Shown here piece after piece: positions 1 to 9,458 of a DNA stretch of 64,000 nt. The notes under the pieces are model-generated. The model did no database searches, was not told the DNA's origin, and saw only the letters and a list, made by a program, of their open reading frames with translations. Positions within the stretch are counted from its first letter, which is position 1; the number at the start of each line of letters is the position of its first letter. Position numbers and translations under genes: made by a program. The stretch is from Nonlabens ulvanivorans (lineage in GTDB: Bacteria > Bacteroidota > Bacteroidia > Flavobacteriales > Flavobacteriaceae), in NCBI RefSeq assembly GCF_000755285.1, contig NZ_BBMK01000001.1:310001-374000 (forward strand), read 5' to 3'.

Positions 1-2535
1 ATCTTTAATTCCATCTAAAGGGTTTTTACCACCTAATATATCTGTAACAGCATCGTCTAGTGTTTCTTTACCTTTATCTTTAATACGAGCCGTTTGTATC
101 TCAACGATTTGATTTGTTAAGTTTTTAACGGCAAGATCTAGATTTAAATCAACATTAGGTTTCATAAACGATCCTGATAATTGAACAGGTATAGGTACTG
201 ATATTTTATCAATATCCTCATCACTCAACTTAGACAATAATGCTGCACCATCAGTACCTAAATATCTTGCTGGCACATTTAAATCTAACTTATAACTCAT
301 ATCGTTAGTTAAGCTATGTGTTCCACTAGCGGTAATTTTAATATCCTTAATATTAAAATCAAATGGTGTGATTTGAACAGCTCCATCTTTAAAAGTAAGC
401 TTAGTCACTAGGTCTGAAAGTTTCAAATCATCCAGGTTAATAAAATTAAGGCGATCATCTAGTTTTGCAATTAAAGGCGCCTTGTTTTTATCAATTTCTC
501 TAGTTAATAATTGTGCAATAGCGTCACCAGTAAGGCTACTGATTATAGGTGTAAGGTCATTATTTAGTTGACCATTTAAATTAATCTCTGTATTTATCTT
601 TCCTTTTAATGCCTGTATGATAGGCACTAACTTCTGGAACATTTCAAATCCTTCAAAAGATTGAGCAATATCTAGATCATTCATGTCTAGCGCCATGTTA
701 AATAATGGCGTGTCACCTTTAGTTGTTACAGATCCATTAAGACCTATGTTACCATTAAAAATATCTGTAGTGGTATTATTTAGAGTTAGCGTTTCATCTC
801 GTACTAAAGCAAGACCTTTTACATTAGTCAAAGTAAGATTATCGTACAAAACTTTATTTGCGTTAAATGACATATCTGCATTGAGAAATGAAGGTATTTT
901 AATAGCCTCTGTAGTAGCCACTGCAGAATTTGCACTACTTGTTTCGGTAGTCCCAACTTCTGTCTCTGTCATAAAATCAGAAGTGTCAAACTGATTAGAA
1001 TCTACTTTAAAACTTCCTTTAAGGTCTTGATCTTTAAACAAGAATCCCATTAAATTGCTAATCGTACCGTTTGCTGCAAAATCTGTATTACCAGTTTTAG
1101 CCTTAAAGTTGTCAAGCTTTATTCTAGTATTATTCATATCCAGATCTGCACGTTCTATGTAAAGTGGTTTTTTTAAATCTGCACTGGCATAATTAAAGTC
1201 GGTTAAGCTTGCGGTTCCTTTAGTGTTGATGTTTTCATAACGTTCTTGTTCTACACTGTTCATATCAAACTTTGTAGACACGTCTGCTACTAAAGTACCA
1301 TCTAAATTCATGTCATCTCCCATAGGGAAAGCTTTAGATAAATTCCCTAGATTTAATGTTCCATCTAGATTTAAATCTACTAGCATGTTAGTAGTCAAGT
1401 TGCGTATGAGCGCATTTCCTTTCAGTCGATCTTGACCTATATTAAAAGCAACATTCCCTATTTTAACATAGGTATCTTCAGCTAGACCGGTTGTATTTTT
1501 TATCTGTGTATCAATATCAATTTTAGTAACACTTTGCGGTAAGTCAGGATATTTAAAAGAGGCATTATTTGAGCTAATGTTGATATCTAGCTTTGGTATA
1601 TGTACATCGTCTACCATACCATTAATAACACCATTAACCGTAAAATCACCAGTGGTGGTAATACCGTCCAAATTTTTACGATATACTTCAGGTATCACCG
1701 CAAAGAAATTTTTAAAATCTGAACTAGGTGTTTTGAACGCAAGATCTACCATCGTACCATCTTCTAACATTTGCACATAACCGTCAAGATTTAACTTAAG
1801 ATCATTAATTAAAGCCTCATTTTCTTGTAATGTAAATTTCTGATTTGCGAGATCCATTAAAATATCTGCGTCTAGTTCTACTTGCTGACCAGATAAATAT
1901 TCTATGTCATCCATTCCGTAAAAAACTTGCGCACTCGTCTGGGTATCTAACGTACTACTGTCTAGAGAGAAATCTCCATTACCTGAATGTGTCAGGTTCA
2001 TTAATCTTAATTTATTTTTAGTAGCCACATCTTCATAACTAAAATCAGAATTATTAATTTCATAATGATTTAAATCAAAACTAAAACCTGCAGTCGTATC
2101 TTGCGGCTCTTCTACAACAACTGCCGTAGAGTCCACCTTTGCAATATCCCAACTAGCTTTACCATCTTCATTTACCTTAAGTCTCGAGATCGCGTCATTA
2201 ATGACTAATTCATTAATATGTATAGGGTCAGAGGCATCATTAAATAAATCACCAACTGGTAAATCCAGTTTCACTTCTTTACCATAAAAAAGAGTATCGC
2301 CTTCAAATGGAGCTTTATTAATAATCGATAATCCATCAATCTGTAATCTTGCATCTGGAAAGGCTCTAAACAAACTCAAATCCACATCTGCAAACTCAAC
2401 CTGAGCATCTAATGCACCATTCAGTTTATTTTTAATAATGGTCGCAATCTGGTCTTTAAACAAGAATGGTGCTGCTGCAACAAGTACAACAACTGCGAGT
2501 AAAAAGACGCCTAATATTTTTAAAAACTTTTTCAT
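1..2535 (-). CDS. AsmA family protein (partial, C-terminus outside window)
   Basis: An 845-codon open frame that runs off the left edge of the window. It starts with ATG and a hydrophobic segment at about residues 5-27 (basic MKKFLK then a run of Leu/Val/Ala), an uncleaved anchor or signal peptide. The rest is long, beta-rich, low in Cys, with repeated NLDGT/LNLDG-like strands, as in AsmA-like proteins of Bacteroidota, which form long periplasmic beta-grooves linked to lipid transfer or outer-membrane homeostasis. Its ATG overlaps the stop of the upstream transporter gene by one base (TAATG), so the two are probably translated together. Family call is by composition and layout; exact role unknown. 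Confidence 0.75.
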   Translation of the reverse strand, partial: MKKFLKILGVFLLAVVVLVAAAPFLFKDQIATIIKNKLNGALDAQVEFADVDLSLFRAFPDARLQIDGLSIINKAPFEGDTLFYGKEVKLDLPVGDLFNDASDPIHINELVINDAISRLKVNEDGKASWDIAKVDSTAVVVEEPQDTTAGFSFDLNHYEINNSDFSYEDVATKNKLRLMNLTHSGNGDFSLDSSTLDTQTSAQVFYGMDDIEYLSGQQVELDADILMDLANQKFTLQENEALINDLKLNLDGYVQMLEDGTMVDLAFKTPSSDFKNFFAVIPEVYRKNLDGITTTGDFTVNGVINGMVDDVHIPKLDINISSNNASFKYPDLPQSVTKIDIDTQIKNTTGLAEDTYVKIGNVAFNIGQDRLKGNALIRNLTTNMLVDLNLDGTLNLGNLSKAFPMGDDMNLDGTLVADVSTKFDMNSVEQERYENINTKGTASLTDFNYASADLKKPLYIERADLDMNNTRIKLDNFKAKTGNTDFAANGTISNLMGFLFKDQDLKGSFKVDSNQFDTSDFMTETEVGTTETSSANSAVATTEAIKIPSFLNADMSFNANKVLYDNLTLTNVKGLALVRDETLTLNNTTTDIFNGNIGLNGSVTTKGDTPLFNMALDMNDLDIAQSFEGFEMFQKLVPIIQALKGKINTEINLNGQLNNDLTPIISSLTGDAIAQLLTREIDKNKAPLIAKLDDRLNFINLDDLKLSDLVTKLTFKDGAVQITPFDFNIKDIKITASGTHSLTNDMSYKLDLNVPARYLGTDGAALLSKLSDEDIDKISVPIPVQLSGSFMKPNVDLNLDLAVKNLTNQIVEIQTARIKDKGKETLDDAVTDILGGKNPLDGIKD

Positions 2536-3233
2536 TAATCTATTTTAATTTCTTCTCCTATATCTAATTTAAACAATCTTCTAAATATGAAAACACCCAG
2601 ATATAATAATGGTGTATCAATCAACGCTACCAATAACTTAAACAAAAACCCAGCACCTAATAATGTCCAAAATCGCTCCCATGGTATCACATCATAGTAA
2701 CATAACAATAATAACACACTCATAGTGTCAACAAACTGTGAAAATATGGTACTCGCATTATTGCGCAGCCATAACATTTTTCCTTTTGTTAGACGTTTCC
2801 AGAAATGATAAATCTGTATATCTACAAACTGAGCAAATAAATAGGCAAGCATACTCGCAATAACAGCAATAGTTGTTGCACCAAAAACCTTATTAAATAC
2901 ATCATCCTGTATGGCCGAAAATCCCGTAGCAGGAGCCATATCTGCCACATAAATAATTCCTAGACTAAATACCGATGCAAAAATTCCTGCAAGCACTAGG
3001 TCATTTGCCTTGCGCCTGCCATAAATCTCACTAACTAAGTCTGTAATTAAAAAGGTGATAGGATAAGGTAAGAGACCTACTGATATCTCAAAATTGAATA
3101 GCCCTAACGGATTCCAATAAAAAAACTTCTGAAAAATTAGATTAGATACCACTAGCGAACATATAAACAATGCCGCTAGAACTAAATAAATACGATTTGC
3201 CTTGCGCAAATCTGCGCCCAAAAGAGTTTTCAT
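2535..3233 (-). CDS. Queuosine precursor transporter (YhhQ/VUT family)
   Basis: A 232-residue, six-helix membrane protein. The motif SVGLLPYPITFLITDLVSEIYG near residue 50 is typical of the YhhQ/VUT family, inner-membrane proteins that import preQ0/preQ1 for queuosine tRNA modification. The open frame extends upstream to 3299, but the hydrophilic extra residues would overlap the divergent folK fusion, and the family normally begins close to the MKTLLGADLRKANR start at 3233, so I chose that. Followed by the AsmA gene with a 1-base TAATG overlap. Confidence 0.85.
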   Translation of the reverse strand: MKTLLGADLRKANRIYLVLAALFICSLVVSNLIFQKFFYWNPLGLFNFEISVGLLPYPITFLITDLVSEIYGRRKANDLVLAGIFASVFSLGIIYVADMAPATGFSAIQDDVFNKVFGATTIAVIASMLAYLFAQFVDIQIYHFWKRLTKGKMLWLRNNASTIFSQFVDTMSVLLLLCYYDVIPWERFWTLLGAGFLFKLLVALIDTPLLYLGVFIFRRLFKLDIGEEIKID

Positions 3234-3276
3234 ATTAATGTAAAAGTAGCTTTTAGGCTGCGTATAATTCCTTAAT

Positions 3277-4431
3277 TTGCTGCAATTTTTAGACATCACT
3301 TCAAATCATAACCATAAGATATTCATTGCTTTAGGTAGTAATCTAGGAGATCGTGAAACGCATCTTCTTGATGCCGCACGACTTATTGAGAGCACACTGG
3401 GCTTGATTATTAAAACGGCTCCAGTTTATGAAGTGCCTGCAGCAGGTTTTACTGGTGGGAATTTCTTAAACACTTGTATATTAGTTCACAGTCATAAAAA
3501 TCCATTAGAGACCATCACCATATTACAACAAATTGAACGTGATCTAGGTCGCGTTCCTAGAAGCGGTGATACTTATGAGGATCGTGTTATAGATTTAGAC
3601 ATATTACTATTTGATGATCAAATTATCAATACTGATTCATTGCAAGTGCCGCATCCTAGAATGGAACAACGTTCATTTGTAATGCAGCCTCTTGCTGCCA
3701 TAGCTGGTAAGGTATATCATCCAGTATTTAAAAAAAGTATACAAGAAATTGCAGACTCCTTAGAGTCATTAAACAACAAGGTTAGTTTTGAGATTTCGCT
3801 TTCGCGAAAGCGCTATCCCCCCCTAACCAATATCAATTTTATAGCCATTGAAGGAAACATAGGTTCTGGGAAAACGAGCTTATCTCATAAAATTGCTGAA
3901 GACTTTAATGGCAAACAGGTCCTAGAACGATTTGCAGACAATCCATTTCTGCCTCTATTTTATGAAGATACCGAAAGGTATGCATTCCCGCTTGAGATGT
4001 CTTTTCTCGCAGATCGCTATCAACAATTAAGTGATGACGTCGCACAACAAGATCTATTTTCAGATTTTACAGTTGCAGATTATTACGTCATTAAATCACT
4101 TATATTCAGCAAAATAACCCTTGAAAAGGAAGAGTACTCTCTATACAAACGGCTGTTTAATATGATGTATAAAGAGCTGGTAAAACCAGATTTATACATT
4201 TATTTATATCAGACAGAAGATCGTTTATTAGAAAATATAAAAAAGCGTGGTCGTGATTATGAGCAAAACATCGAGGCCAGTTACTTATCTCAAATCCAGC
4301 AAGGTTATGCAGATTTTATAAGATCTCAACAGGATTTAAAAATTAAAGTTATTGATGTTACAGACCTTGACTTTGTTAATAATCAAGAAGATTATTTAAA
4401 AGTACTAGAACAAATTACATCAGCTATTTAA
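3277..4431 (+). CDS. folK: FolK-deoxynucleoside kinase fusion
   Basis: A 384-residue bifunctional protein. Residues about 14-165 are HPPK (6-hydroxymethyl-dihydropterin pyrophosphokinase, folate pathway): FIALGSNLGDR at the start, VIDLDILLFDD and VPHPRMEQRSFVMQPL later. Residues about 188-384 are a deoxynucleoside kinase: P-loop IAIEGNIGSGKTSLS, the ERF region and the DRxxENIKKRGRDYE lid. The linker between them contains a perfect copy of the CGCTTTCGCGAAAGCG palindrome, read as LSRKR, and a C7 tract read as Pro-Pro. No in-frame ATG precedes the HPPK domain; the start shown is TTG, which is uncertain. Overlaps the convergent methyltransferase gene by 4 bases. Confidence 0.85.
   Translation: MLQFLDITSNHNHKIFIALGSNLGDRETHLLDAARLIESTLGLIIKTAPVYEVPAAGFTGGNFLNTCILVHSHKNPLETITILQQIERDLGRVPRSGDTYEDRVIDLDILLFDDQIINTDSLQVPHPRMEQRSFVMQPLAAIAGKVYHPVFKKSIQEIADSLESLNNKVSFEISLSRKRYPPLTNINFIAIEGNIGSGKTSLSHKIAEDFNGKQVLERFADNPFLPLFYEDTERYAFPLEMSFLADRYQQLSDDVAQQDLFSDFTVADYYVIKSLIFSKITLEKEEYSLYKRLFNMMYKELVKPDLYIYLYQTEDRLLENIKKRGRDYEQNIEASYLSQIQQGYADFIRSQQDLKIKVIDVTDLDFVNNQEDYLKVLEQITSAI
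3797..3812. repeat. 16-bp palindrome, copy 1 (in folK fusion)
   Basis: Perfect CGCTTTCGCGAAAGCG. Read here as Leu-Ser-Arg-Lys-Arg in the linker between the HPPK and kinase domains. Confidence 0.95.
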
Positions 4432-4955
4432 GAATTGAGTTTATAGAACAAATCATAGATTACAATTCCTGTACATACTGAGATATTTAAGGAATGCTTT
4501 GTACCATATTGCTCTAGCTCAATGACAGTGTTACAAGCGTCTACAACCTCTTGTTGCACACCTTTTACCTCATTACCCATCACTACAGCTACTTTTTTAG
4601 TAGATGGCTTAAAACCGCGCAAAGTGACTGAATCTTCTGCTTGTTCAATAGCACAAGTAGTTACTCCTTGCTCATTAAGCTCTTTAATCACGTCTATAGT
4701 ATGCTCTCGATATTCCCAAGCTACCGTTTCTGTCGCGCCCAACGCAGTTTTTCTAATATCTTTATGTGGTGGTTGCGCTGTGATACCACATAGATATATT
4801 TTTTCTACTCGATAAGCATCTGCGCTACGGAAAACAGAACCAATATTATTGAGACTGCGCACATTATCTAATACAATGATCAATGGTGTTTTATCGCTTT
4901 CGCGGAAGCGATCTACCGACAACCGATCTAATTCTTCATTAAGTAATTTTCTCAT
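4428..4955 (-). CDS. SpoU/TrmH-type RNA 2'-O-methyltransferase
   Basis: A 175-residue SPOUT methyltransferase using S-adenosylmethionine to methylate a ribose 2'-OH in tRNA or rRNA. The three SpoU motifs are present: NNIGSVFRSADAY (about residue 36), VAVVMGNEVKGV (about 122) and IELEQYGTKHSLNISVCTG (about 145), which form the trefoil knot. It lacks the extra N-terminal domain of rRNA methyltransferases RlmB/TrmH, so the exact target cannot be told. A one-mismatch palindrome copy encodes RFRES close to the N-terminus (residues about 17-21), just before the Rossmann fold. Convergent with the folK fusion. Confidence 0.85.
   Translation of the reverse strand: MRKLLNEELDRLSVDRFRESDKTPLIIVLDNVRSLNNIGSVFRSADAYRVEKIYLCGITAQPPHKDIRKTALGATETVAWEYREHTIDVIKELNEQGVTTCAIEQAEDSVTLRGFKPSTKKVAVVMGNEVKGVQQEVVDACNTVIELEQYGTKHSLNISVCTGIVIYDLFYKLNS
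4895..4910. repeat. 16-bp palindrome, copy 2 (variant, in SpoU gene)
   Basis: CGCTTTCGCGGAAGCG, one mismatch from the perfect palindrome. Encodes RFRES in the minus-strand gene. Confidence 0.85.
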
Positions 4956-4983
4956 ATCAAGATGAAAAGATTTTTGAAACTAA

Positions 4984-5009
4984 AAAAGGACTGTTTTCAC
5001 AGTCCTTTT
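4984..5009 (-). terminator. Intrinsic terminator after PorP/SprF gene
   Basis: On the minus strand AAAAGGACTG and CAGTCCTTTT pair across a 6-base loop and are followed by a T-rich tract. It lies about 20 bases beyond the stop of the SprF-like gene. Confidence 0.85.
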
Positions 5010-5028
5010 AGTTTGAATATAAATAGTA

Positions 5029-6030
5029 TTATAAGTTCACTGCAGGACAGTTACAACTCCATCTATCCTTAGTACATAAGAAATCAATTCCTAAAGTGAT
5101 CTGGTGGAATCCACCACTAGCAAATTTAATTTCACCAAACTGGTAGCTATACGTATAAGCAAACGTGAAGTTTTTATGTTTAATTCCTAATAATGGAGAA
5201 ATTAAAGAAAGATTTTGTTCTTGGATACTGGTTCCATTTACAAACTCTGCTCCATCAAAACTCTGACGGTAAGAAGCTCCTAAATAAAGTACACTCTCAT
5301 CACTCAAGTCATAATATGCTTTTGCATTGAAATCCATAAACTGCTCTTCAGTACGGTCTGTACGTTGATATAAGAAAGATGGTTCCCATTGCCACTTTGA
5401 ATTACGTGGTGCAAAAAGATATCCTAATGTCGCGATGTAACGACGTTGATTAGTACTTTCAAAACCTTCAGAATAAATTTCGCGATTTTGGAAGATAGCA
5501 TTCTTCACTGTGAAGTGTGCATAAAATTCTTTATAGAAATAAGAAGCACCTAAATCTACATTAAAGTAAGAATCAGATCTTAAAACTCCGGTGATAATAG
5601 GATCAAAGTCTGTTAGGTCAAAATCAGATTCATCTAATCTACTTTGAACAAGTCCTACGTTTACACCAAAAGAAAGTCTATTAAGGTCTTCAAATCCACC
5701 ACCTATTTGTAGGTGATAAGCATATGAAATGTATCCACCCGTTTGAGAGTGATAACCATTTTTATCATTAAATAGAATAGCACCAATACCACTATTTTCA
5801 CCTATTGCTGTATTGAAACTGAGTGTCTGTAAATTAGGAGCGTCTTCTTGATCAAACCACTGCTGTCTGATAGTAGACCTAACTTTACCACAACTAGCGG
5901 CACCTGCCATCGATGGATGTAACAAGTAATAGTTGTCTGTTAAGTAATCCAGATATACTGGTACACCTTCTTGAGCTAACGCAAACTGACTGCTAAACGC
6001 TAGTGCCAGTACAATTAAAATTTTTCTCAT
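5029..6030 (-). CDS. PorP/SprF family type IX secretion membrane protein
   Basis: A 333-residue outer-membrane protein with a cleavable signal peptide (ALAFSSQFALAQ). The N-terminal region YLDYLTDNYYLLHPSMAG followed by an R(S/T)TIRQQWF segment is the PorP/SprF signature, and the remainder is alternating beta strands as in a barrel. PorP/SprF proteins assist export or surface attachment of type IX secretion cargo and are usually encoded beside one large partner protein. Here the partner is the upstream adhesin, 17 bases away, and the pair ends at a strong terminator, so they form a two-gene operon. Confidence 0.9.
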   Translation of the reverse strand: MRKILIVLALAFSSQFALAQEGVPVYLDYLTDNYYLLHPSMAGAASCGKVRSTIRQQWFDQEDAPNLQTLSFNTAIGENSGIGAILFNDKNGYHSQTGGYISYAYHLQIGGGFEDLNRLSFGVNVGLVQSRLDESDFDLTDFDPIITGVLRSDSYFNVDLGASYFYKEFYAHFTVKNAIFQNREIYSEGFESTNQRRYIATLGYLFAPRNSKWQWEPSFLYQRTDRTEEQFMDFNAKAYYDLSDESVLYLGASYRQSFDGAEFVNGTSIQEQNLSLISPLLGIKHKNFTFAYTYSYQFGEIKFASGGFHQITLGIDFLCTKDRWSCNCPAVNL

Positions 6031-6047
6031 GTTCTATTAAGTCTATT

Positions 6048-9000
6048 CTATCTCTTTAACGCAAAATGTCCACCAAATGTTTTATTGCTTCCGTTTTCTA
6101 TGTATTCCACCTGGAACCAATAATCGGATGATGGTAACGGTTGACCATTATAAAAACCATCCCATCCTATACCGGAAGGATTCATTTGTTTAAGCAGTTT
6201 TCCGTATCGGTCAAATATATAAATTTTTGTAGTAGGTTCATTGTTAATTCCAATGATGTTCCAAGTATCATGGTAACCATCGTTGTTAGGCGTGAAATAG
6301 CGTGGATAACCGATGACATCGATAGGGATTTCTACCGTGTTACAACCGTCTAAATCCTGTATAAATACCACATGCGGACCTGGTGTAACGTCCTCAAAAA
6401 AGCCATTATATTGCCATGGACCATCGTCAACGCTAAAAATATATTGTGTTGCAGGTCCTTGAGCAAAGGCTTCTATTCTATGAACTTCATCAAAATATCG
6501 AGATGTTACCTCGGCACCAAAACTATCTGGCGGACCTAATTGTCTTACCTCTGTAGTTTGAGAACTATTACAACCTGTAGTCGTAGCTGTAGCTGTTACC
6601 GTATACATTCCTACCATAGTAGCTGTAAGTGTCGCACCTGTTTCAGCAGGCAACACATTACCGTCTAACGACCAGCTAAAACTTAATCCTGTAGCTGATA
6701 ATGTCGTGTCTAATGTTGGTGGTGAATTATCTGTGTTTAAAACATTACCGTTACCATCAAGACATAAATAGTACAAATCAAACATTTGTGGGACTGGCAC
6801 TTCATTTACAATAATATTAAAATTTGTTGTATTGAAACATCCACTAGTGTTTTCTACTCTTACATAAACAGTCTGCATCGATGATGAATTATCAAAACTT
6901 GTAGGGCTTCCTATAGCATTTGAACCGGCATCTGCATCTGCTTGTGAGTTATGATAAGTTAATGTGATTCCCGTTTGCCCATTTAAAACTGCAGTCTCAT
7001 TATCTGTCAGGTTAAAGGTTTCGGTAAGATCACCTGTGTTATTATCATCACATAATATTAAATCTGGTGCCGTTGCAGCCTGTGGCGCATCAATAACCTC
7101 AAGATTTAACGTTGTATAATTTTCACAACCTGTTACATTATCTTCTACAACAACAAATACCGTTTGTGGATTTACAGTATTAGTGTAAGAACCCGTTAAT
7201 TCATTCATCCTATTATCGGCATCTAGCTGTGTGGCATAATAGAAAACAGTATAAGAAGTATTACCACCAGTTATTTCACTATCTCTAGTCGCCAAATCAA
7301 AAGCAGTAAATCCATCAATTGTATTATCATCACAAAGATCATATAATGCTGGCGCAGTAACTACTGGTAAGTCATTAACGACCAGTTCAAAAGTTGTATC
7401 GGTATTGACACAATTAGTCAGCGCGTCTATAAGTCTCACATAAATAGTCTGTGGATTAGATGTGTTTGTATAACCATTAGTAGGCAACTCATTGACACCT
7501 ATATCAGCATCTGCCTGCGTGCTGTAATAACTGACAAGGACATTTGCTTGTCCATTCATAATTTCTGTATCCTTATCGCTTAAAGCGAAAACCGTAGTAT
7601 TAGGATCTATAGTGCTACATGATTCAAAATCTGTTATTGTAGGAGCGACTGGTGAAGGATTCAGAATTAAATTAAAACTAGCAGTATCTGCACAATTACT
7701 ATCTGTATTTAATTCTACTCGACCATAAATAGTCTCTGGCGTTGTCGTATTAGTATATGTTGGTCCTACAGGATTAACACCAGCGTCTGCATCTGCCTGA
7801 GTAAGGTGGTAAGTAACCGTTACAGATGCAGCAGCATTAGTTCCTGCCATGTCTGCGTCCTGTGTACTCAAGTCAAAGTCAAAGAAACCATCATTATCAA
7901 CATCACAAGCGATCATATCCATTGGCGTTCCTGCTGATATGGTTGCTATAATGAGATCAAACTCTTCAACAGACGCACAGTTAAATGCATTTTCTTCCAC
8001 ACGCACATATACAGTTTGTGGATTTGCGGTGTTTGAATAAGTTGATGGATTAGGGATCGGGTTGATACCAGCTTCAGCATCAGACTGAGACTCATAATAA
8101 CTTACGGTATGGTCTGCTGCGGCCAACGCACCTAAAGCTTCAGATGTTTTAGACGTTAAATCAAAGACAGCAGTTCCACCAGAACCACAAGCTTGCATAT
8201 CTGTAGGTGTAGAAGAATTAGGACTGATAAATTCTAGAAACACACTCGCTATCGTACTACAAGATGCTGTATAATTAATATTTACAGAATAATTCCCTGT
8301 GGTGGTTGCTGTATATGTAGCATTAGTAGCACCAGGAATTGGTGCCGCATTACGATTCCATTGATAACTCATGGCAGCACCAGCTATAGAAGCGTCTAAT
8401 GTATATTGATCTCCTTCACAAAGCGGATTTGAACCTACTAAGGTTCTATCCAGACCTAAATCTGCTCCAATATCAAAACTTCCTCCAGCGATGAAAACAG
8501 CGGAATCGTAAATTCGATCACTAGGTGGAGAACTTTGATCAGAATCTCCTATGACCAATTTTATAGTATAATTTCTACCTGCAACAACAGAACTTTGAGC
8601 TCTTAAAACTACTGTTCTCCCATTAAATTGCGTTGGACTTGTTGAACCTTGAGGAAGAATATTATATCTATCAAAATATTGTTCATTAATAGCTGGACAT
8701 GATCCTGGAACTGCTGGATGAATATTTGTAACTCGAATGGGCTCAGTTGTGCCCGGAAGAACTGCAAGATTAGTAGTTGTATTTGTTACAGTATCTGTTA
8801 AGAGAAATGCAAACGCATCTGAAAAAGTACACTCAAAACCTCCATCATACTCTTCACTAGCAAACAAAAACTCAAAAGACATAAAACCTGCTTGGGGGGG
8901 TACAAAATCAAAAGACATCCATGTCACATCAGTTGAATTAACCGCAGGTGTACTTCCCGCCAAAGCATTATCTAAATCTGAATCACTAGCGGTTCCTAAT

Positions 9001-9314
9001 TGATCAGACAAAGTAGGTTCCTCGATACCATTAACGTAATTAGGTCCTACGGCATTTGGGGCATGCCCAGTGGAAAGAATAATTCCTTCACGAATAGGAA
9101 AACCAGAAGAGTTATGTTGAAAATAAGCTATCCCATTTTCATTAGGTCCAGCTCCGGTACTCCAAGCGATATTTCTAACACCTGCACAAGTGCTGTTCAC
9201 AAGAACATCTTCAACGAGCTCAATATTGGTATAAGTTGTATTGTCTACTATTATTTGAGCATTTGAAAAAACACAAAGACCTAGTAGAAGTAATAAAAGG
9301 GCTGCTTTTTTCAT
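6048..9314 (-). CDS. Type IX-secreted multi-repeat adhesin (type B sorting domain)
   Basis: A 1,088-residue secreted protein. Order: signal peptide (ALLLLLLGLCVFSNAQ); choice-of-anchor L-like region (about 25-280, with LSTGHAPNAVGPN and FEFLFASEEYDGG); an Ig-like segment; five tandem repeats of about 90 residues (about 365-820) each with an acidic C-D pair, a FDL segment, an SQADAD-like motif and a PQTVYVRVE-like strand; a further Ig-like segment; and the type B sorting domain (YFTPNNDGYHDTW to the C-terminus) recognised by the type IX system. Likely a surface adhesin or gliding-type filament. A C7 tract at 8894-8900 encodes Pro-Pro. Transcribed with the PorP/SprF gene downstream. Confidence 0.9.
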   Translation of the reverse strand: MKKAALLLLLLGLCVFSNAQIIVDNTTYTNIELVEDVLVNSTCAGVRNIAWSTGAGPNENGIAYFQHNSSGFPIREGIILSTGHAPNAVGPNYVNGIEEPTLSDQLGTASDSDLDNALAGSTPAVNSTDVTWMSFDFVPPQAGFMSFEFLFASEEYDGGFECTFSDAFAFLLTDTVTNTTTNLAVLPGTTEPIRVTNIHPAVPGSCPAINEQYFDRYNILPQGSTSPTQFNGRTVVLRAQSSVVAGRNYTIKLVIGDSDQSSPPSDRIYDSAVFIAGGSFDIGADLGLDRTLVGSNPLCEGDQYTLDASIAGAAMSYQWNRNAAPIPGATNATYTATTTGNYSVNINYTASCSTIASVFLEFISPNSSTPTDMQACGSGGTAVFDLTSKTSEALGALAAADHTVSYYESQSDAEAGINPIPNPSTYSNTANPQTVYVRVEENAFNCASVEEFDLIIATISAGTPMDMIACDVDNDGFFDFDLSTQDADMAGTNAAASVTVTYHLTQADADAGVNPVGPTYTNTTTPETIYGRVELNTDSNCADTASFNLILNPSPVAPTITDFESCSTIDPNTTVFALSDKDTEIMNGQANVLVSYYSTQADADIGVNELPTNGYTNTSNPQTIYVRLIDALTNCVNTDTTFELVVNDLPVVTAPALYDLCDDNTIDGFTAFDLATRDSEITGGNTSYTVFYYATQLDADNRMNELTGSYTNTVNPQTVFVVVEDNVTGCENYTTLNLEVIDAPQAATAPDLILCDDNNTGDLTETFNLTDNETAVLNGQTGITLTYHNSQADADAGSNAIGSPTSFDNSSSMQTVYVRVENTSGCFNTTNFNIIVNEVPVPQMFDLYYLCLDGNGNVLNTDNSPPTLDTTLSATGLSFSWSLDGNVLPAETGATLTATMVGMYTVTATATTTGCNSSQTTEVRQLGPPDSFGAEVTSRYFDEVHRIEAFAQGPATQYIFSVDDGPWQYNGFFEDVTPGPHVVFIQDLDGCNTVEIPIDVIGYPRYFTPNNDGYHDTWNIIGINNEPTTKIYIFDRYGKLLKQMNPSGIGWDGFYNGQPLPSSDYWFQVEYIENGSNKTFGGHFALKR

Positions 9315-9430
9315 TTCTTCTTAACTAATAAAAAGTAAATATATGGTTTTAAGAATAACTTAACGGCTTAAAGATGACACTATCAATAGAATCAATGACT
9401 TCTTTAAGTTACTATCTACATGACGCATCG

Positions 9431-9438
9431 TATCTTTG
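9431..9438 (+). promoter_or_regulatory. Candidate -7 box for the NifU-like gene
   Basis: TATCTTTG matches the Bacteroidota -7 consensus TAnnTTTG. It lies between the first ATG (9420) and the second (9459), which supports translation from 9459. No clear -33 TTTG is visible 19-21 bases upstream. Confidence 0.5.
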
Positions 9439-9458
9439 TCACTTATAAGAGAACGATC

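Noticed and set aside
6141-9266. Small plus-strand open frames opposite the adhesin gene
   Set aside because: Low-complexity antisense shadows of a long real gene, without ribosome sites or family features.
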